Source: Cryptobacteroides sp964538395 (GTDB lineage Bacteria > Bacteroidota > Bacteroidia > Bacteroidales > UBA932). From it: 64,000 nucleotides of DNA. The stretch lies in the NCBI GenBank assembly GCA_964538395.1, contig CAZIFT010000001.1, positions 23,386-87,385 on the forward strand, given 5' to 3'. The translations under genes and the position numbers were made by a program. Under the pieces are notes generated by a model. It saw only the letters and a program-made list of their open reading frames with translations. It was not told where the DNA came from and did not search any database. Shown here one piece after another: positions 61,701 through 64,000 of the stretch; the stretch's first letter is position 1; every line of letters begins with the position of its first letter.

Positions 61701-62053
61701 AGGCCGCCTACAAGGAGTTCCTTGCCAGCGACAAGTATCTGAAGAACCACAGGGGAGAGTACTCCACCAGAGGTGCCATGACGATGCCTTGGGTCAGCAG
61801 GTTCAATGTCAAGGTCGCTCAGGACTTCATGATCAACTGCGGCAAGAAGGTCCACGACCTCCAGCTCGCCGTCGATATCAACAACGTCGCCAACATGCTG
61901 AACAGCGACTGGGGAACTCTCCAGTACATGAGCTCCGACCAGATCCTCAAGTACAGCCAAGGCGCGTACACCTTCACCAAGCCCACCTGGACCAAGTACA
62001 ACAGCACTCTGTCCACCTGGAACATGATGTTCACTGTCAAGTATAGCTTCTAA
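58754..62053 (+). CDS. Oar-like TonB-dependent outer membrane receptor with carboxypeptidase-regulatory N-terminal domain
   Basis: 1099 residues. Signal peptide MRKVLKKFVLAVIALTAGTAAWSQ. Carboxypeptidase-regulatory-like domain (about 28-115, opening SSIAGKVTDAEGPVAGA), plug domain (about 130-235, with VTVDGAAFNNAFGI and GGAINAVTKSGTNELHA), then a large barrel ending MMFTVKYSF with a terminal Phe. This layout matches Oar rather than a SusC, because no SusD partner follows. Ligand unknown; heavily biased codon use suggests high expression. Confidence 0.87.
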   Translation: MRKVLKKFVLAVIALTAGTAAWSQVTTSSIAGKVTDAEGPVAGAAVIATYTPSGSNYYTVTDANGAYRINSITPGGPYTVSVEMLGYKKVEYSEVYAPLTEVVNINANLEVESMGLDATVVVADAASSSMNIDRSGVGTAVSQKTMQTLPTSSRTLNDVLKLTPQASVTSNGLAVGGGNYRSSYVTVDGAAFNNAFGIGSNLPAGGTPISIDAIEQMSINITPFDVRQSGFTGGAINAVTKSGTNELHASVYNYYKADEVTGYKVGDDEVTKTNYLDNVTGVTVGAPIIKNKLFFFINFEYSLDNTPGSSKRVRQNESEAFGGSTGVLRPTQAFMEEVKSYLSEKYGYNPGRYEGYSLKTPDWKLLARVDWNINDNNKLNVRYSQTMNKYSSSPSSSVNPLSPNPYNRNNYGRTSAYAQYFESNRYYQEQNFMSLAAELNSRFMDGRLNNLLRFTWSHQNEPRSFVGGNFPTVDILENITTDYSGQDLGGETRAVITSFGPDPFTYGNLRDVHTIIGTDEVSWRMGVHNIIAGAQFEWNNTKNGFMQGGLGYYVYNSWEDFKNDATPAAFAITHSNRDDLKQVYPSFKYMQASWYLQDEVNFSDWFKLTAGIRFELPIYPTLENNENKEFTALGTPGTTLYGHKTSDMPGSSINVSPRVGFNWDVLHNRSLVLRGGSGIYTGRIPFVWIVSVAGNSNCLQAQYITTTSNVGGTATGAPKFHTNTSDILKDLYGGSFTAQDLYAPTGATVLDKNLKMPTTWKSSLALDIRLPWGIKGTVEGIYNYDINSVYVDKLGLVEGSGVTLPGESQSRPTWVSEGLKNSKNQNVNPYYIYNVNNLHGWYYSVTAQLQKDFPFGLSLMAAYTRSDSKTLSDGVGDQISSAYNTMTYNAMGSKTPELGHGTYVSPNRAIANVSYKIREGKHLATTLGLFYEGYNYGYISGYSYTRYSYTMNNVTGDGGANNLVYIPTDSELNAMPFASDENKAAYKEFLASDKYLKNHRGEYSTRGAMTMPWVSRFNVKVAQDFMINCGKKVHDLQLAVDINNVANMLNSDWGTLQYMSSDQILKYSQGAYTFTKPTWTKYNSTLSTWNMMFTVKYSF

Positions 62054-62074
62054 TCCAAGCTTATCCGATATTGA

Positions 62075-62106
62075 GGCGGCGGACCTTTCGGCCCGCCGCC
62101 TTTTTT
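62075..62106 (+). terminator. Intrinsic terminator after the Oar-like gene
   Basis: GGCGGCGG (62075-62082) / CCGCCGCC (62093-62100) followed by six T. Confidence 0.9.
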
Positions 62107-62144
62107 ATGGCCCGCCCGTACACGGCCGGTTAATCTTATTTTAC

Positions 62145-62152
62145 TACCTTTG
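62145..62152 (+). promoter_or_regulatory. -7 box of the SulP gene
   Basis: TACCTTTG, 33 bases upstream of the ATG. Confidence 0.5.
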
Positions 62153-62185
62153 CACCCGTAATTTTCAAGGTATAATTTTATTGGC

Positions 62186-63880
62186 ATGGCAGTTCTTACC
62201 ACCAAAAATCTCAAAGGCGACATCTTCGGCGGAATCACCGCGGGCATAGTCGCCCTTCCGCTGGCCCTCGCATTCGGTATCCAGGCCTTCGGAGGCATCG
62301 ACGACCCCGGCGCCGCATCCATGGGAGCGCTCGCCGGACTTGTGGGAGCGACGCTCCTCGGCTTTTTCGCGGCTCTTTTCGGCGGCACACATTCGCAGAT
62401 TTCCGGCCCCACCGGACCGATGACGGTCATCTCCGCGTCCCTGATTTCGGGCGCATGGGCCTCGAGCAACGGCGACTTCTCCGTGGTCCTGCTCACCATG
62501 TCCATGGCGGGCATCTTCTGCGGAATCTTCCAGATAATCTTCGGCATGCTGAGGATAGGCAAATATGTGCGCTACATTCCCTATCCGGTCCTCTCCGGCT
62601 TCATGTCCGGAATCGGCGTGATCATAATCCTGCAGCAGATTTATCCGCTCATAGGCCTCAAGAGCCCGGTGCAGACAGTGGACATGATCACCCAGTTCCC
62701 TGTCCGCATACAGGACGGCATCTCCTGGGCCGCTCTCATTCTCGGAGTCGCCACCATCCTGATCATCCGTCTTTTCCCCAAGATAACCACCAAGGTCCCG
62801 TCCACGCTTGTGGCCCTGATAGTGATGACGGTGGTGTCGCTGTTCATGGGACTTGACAAGAGCCTCACCATCGGCGACATTCCCGCCGGCCTTCCCATGC
62901 CTTTCTTCGCAAAGGAGGGAATCTCGCTCGCCGGCATCGACTGGTGGACTCTGATAGAGACGGCCGCCCTTCCTGGCCTCACGCTGGCCGGTCTGGGCAG
63001 CATAGACACTCTGCTCACCTCTGTGGTGGCCGACAACATAACCAAGACCAAGCATAATTCCAATCAGGAGCTCATAGGCCAGGGCATAGGCAACGCCGTG
63101 TCCGGTCTGTTCTGCGGCATCGCCGGCGCCGGAGCCACCATGCGTACGGTGGTGAACGTGAAGAGCGGCGGACGCACGCAGCTGTCCGGAATGATCCATG
63201 CGCTGTTCCTGCTCGCCATCCTGCTCGGTCTCGGGGCCCTCGTGAAATATGTGCCGCTGGCAGTGCTTGCGGGCATCCTCATCACCGTGGGCTGGGGCAT
63301 AATTGACTTCAAGGGATTCCGCGACCTCAAGAAGATTCCCCGTGAGGATGCCGTGGTGCTCATAGTAGTGTTCCTCGTCACCGTGTTCGTGGACCTGCTC
63401 ACCGCAGTGGGCATAGGCATGGTGGTCGCCTGCGTGCTGTTCATGAAGAGGATGGGCGACCTGGCCGAGGGCGGCTATGAATCGGCCAAGGCCACTGACT
63501 CAGAGAAGCCCTGGGCCGACGAGGCCGGTCTGCCGGAAGAGATCAAGGGCAAGCTGTGCATCAAGCGCTTCGACGGCCCCATATTCTTCGGCTCGGTCAC
63601 CGGATTCAACCAGGTGATGCAGGATGTGCCTGAGGAGTCCGCAGTGGTGATTCTGCGCATGAAGCGGGTCAAGTTCATGGACCAGAGCGGTGTCTATGCG
63701 ATGGAAACGGCCATCAAGGACCTGCAGGACAAGGGGAAGCTCGTGCTTATGACCATAATCCAGCCTCAGCCGAAGTATCTGCTGCACAAGCTGGACATCA
63801 TCCCCGCTCTCGTGCCCGAAGACCACACTTTCGCCACCTTCGAGGACTGCACCGAGTTCCTCAAGAAGCTGGATATATAG
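62186..63880 (+). CDS. SulP-family anion transporter with STAS domain
   Basis: 564 residues. About 12-14 transmembrane helices over residues 8-425 with the SulP pattern DIFGGITAGIVALPLALAFG and GPTGPMTVI (about 73-81), then a cytoplasmic STAS domain (about 455-555) with MDQSGVYAMETAI. Substrate may be sulfate, bicarbonate or another anion; the family is mixed. Single gene; the repeat copy B follows. Confidence 0.92.
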   Translation: MAVLTTKNLKGDIFGGITAGIVALPLALAFGIQAFGGIDDPGAASMGALAGLVGATLLGFFAALFGGTHSQISGPTGPMTVISASLISGAWASSNGDFSVVLLTMSMAGIFCGIFQIIFGMLRIGKYVRYIPYPVLSGFMSGIGVIIILQQIYPLIGLKSPVQTVDMITQFPVRIQDGISWAALILGVATILIIRLFPKITTKVPSTLVALIVMTVVSLFMGLDKSLTIGDIPAGLPMPFFAKEGISLAGIDWWTLIETAALPGLTLAGLGSIDTLLTSVVADNITKTKHNSNQELIGQGIGNAVSGLFCGIAGAGATMRTVVNVKSGGRTQLSGMIHALFLLAILLGLGALVKYVPLAVLAGILITVGWGIIDFKGFRDLKKIPREDAVVLIVVFLVTVFVDLLTAVGIGMVVACVLFMKRMGDLAEGGYESAKATDSEKPWADEAGLPEEIKGKLCIKRFDGPIFFGSVTGFNQVMQDVPEESAVVILRMKRVKFMDQSGVYAMETAIKDLQDKGKLVLMTIIQPQPKYLLHKLDIIPALVPEDHTFATFEDCTEFLKKLDI

Positions 63881-63902
63881 CTTTTAGTCATTCGGCAGGC
63901 TC

Positions 63903-64000
63903 CTCCGGAGACCTTCGCTTCGCTCATCCCTTGTTGACGGGGGCCCTGCCCCCGTAACGTCCCCCGCGGCTCCTTGCTCCCGCATTGTTGCCTGACTGGC
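63903..64000. repeat. 98-bp intergenic repeat, copy B, cut by window end
   Basis: Identical to 39940-40037. It follows the SulP gene by 22 bases. The window ends inside it, so its full extent is not visible. Confidence 0.85.

Overview
The window reads as the chromosome of a GC-rich member of the Bacteroidales (phylum Bacteroidota). The evidence is the gene content: a Bacteroidota-type N-acyl-ornithine carbamoyltransferase pathway for arginine, a PG0541-type protein after an RND pump, DUF4271 next to hemD, DUF2723, an Oar-like TonB receptor and a RicT/PSP1 protein next to holB. Promoters also fit the Bacteroidota -33/-7 pattern (TTTG, about 19-20 bases, TAnnTTTG), and Shine-Dalgarno sequences are almost absent. 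The genus cannot be fixed from the sequence alone. The genes look chromosomal and mostly housekeeping. I see no prophage, insertion sequence or CRISPR array.

Region 1 (1-10.7 kb, minus strand) is one compact arginine operon: argR, a GNAT acyltransferase, argG, argC, argD, the N-acyl-ornithine carbamoyltransferase, argB, an M20 deacylase, argH, a CoA-transferase and carA (cut by the window edge). It encodes a linear route without argJ; the CoA-transferase inside it may recycle the acyl group that is released. Region 2 (10.8-15.1 kb, minus) has a DUF3298 lipoprotein, a DPP-IV-like S9 peptidase and a GlcNAc-kinase-like ATPase.

Region 3 (15.3-18.9 kb, plus) is the str cluster rpsL-rpsG-fusA-rpsJ, followed by a tRNA(CAU) and a very strong terminator. 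Region 4 (19-31 kb, plus) holds a YidE/AspT transporter, an inositol-phosphatase-like enzyme, an AGCS symporter, the aspartate-family genes metX-thrA-asd, a LacI regulator, transketolase, and an ECF sigma factor with two envelope partners.

Region 5 (32-41 kb) has trmN6, a LolD-like ATPase, tRNA-Pro, greA, yidD-rnpA, hemD-DUF4271-SUI1, the large membrane protein DUF2723, a structured intergenic repeat and an RlmI-like methyltransferase. Region 6 (41-50.3 kb, plus) has pgk, lgt and a tetR-tolC-mfp-acrB-PG0541 efflux operon.

Region 7 (50.3-64 kb) has trxA, a PorT-like barrel, a polyprenyl synthase, holB, ricT, trmB, miaA (convergent), smpB, metK, an Oar-like TonB receptor and a SulP transporter. 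The most notable signal is in the metK leader. It has a SAM-II-like aptamer directly after the promoter, then an intrinsic terminator whose 5' half can pair perfectly with the aptamer's P1 strand. A perfect 98-bp repeat (39940-40037 and 63903-64000) marks two intergenic sites.
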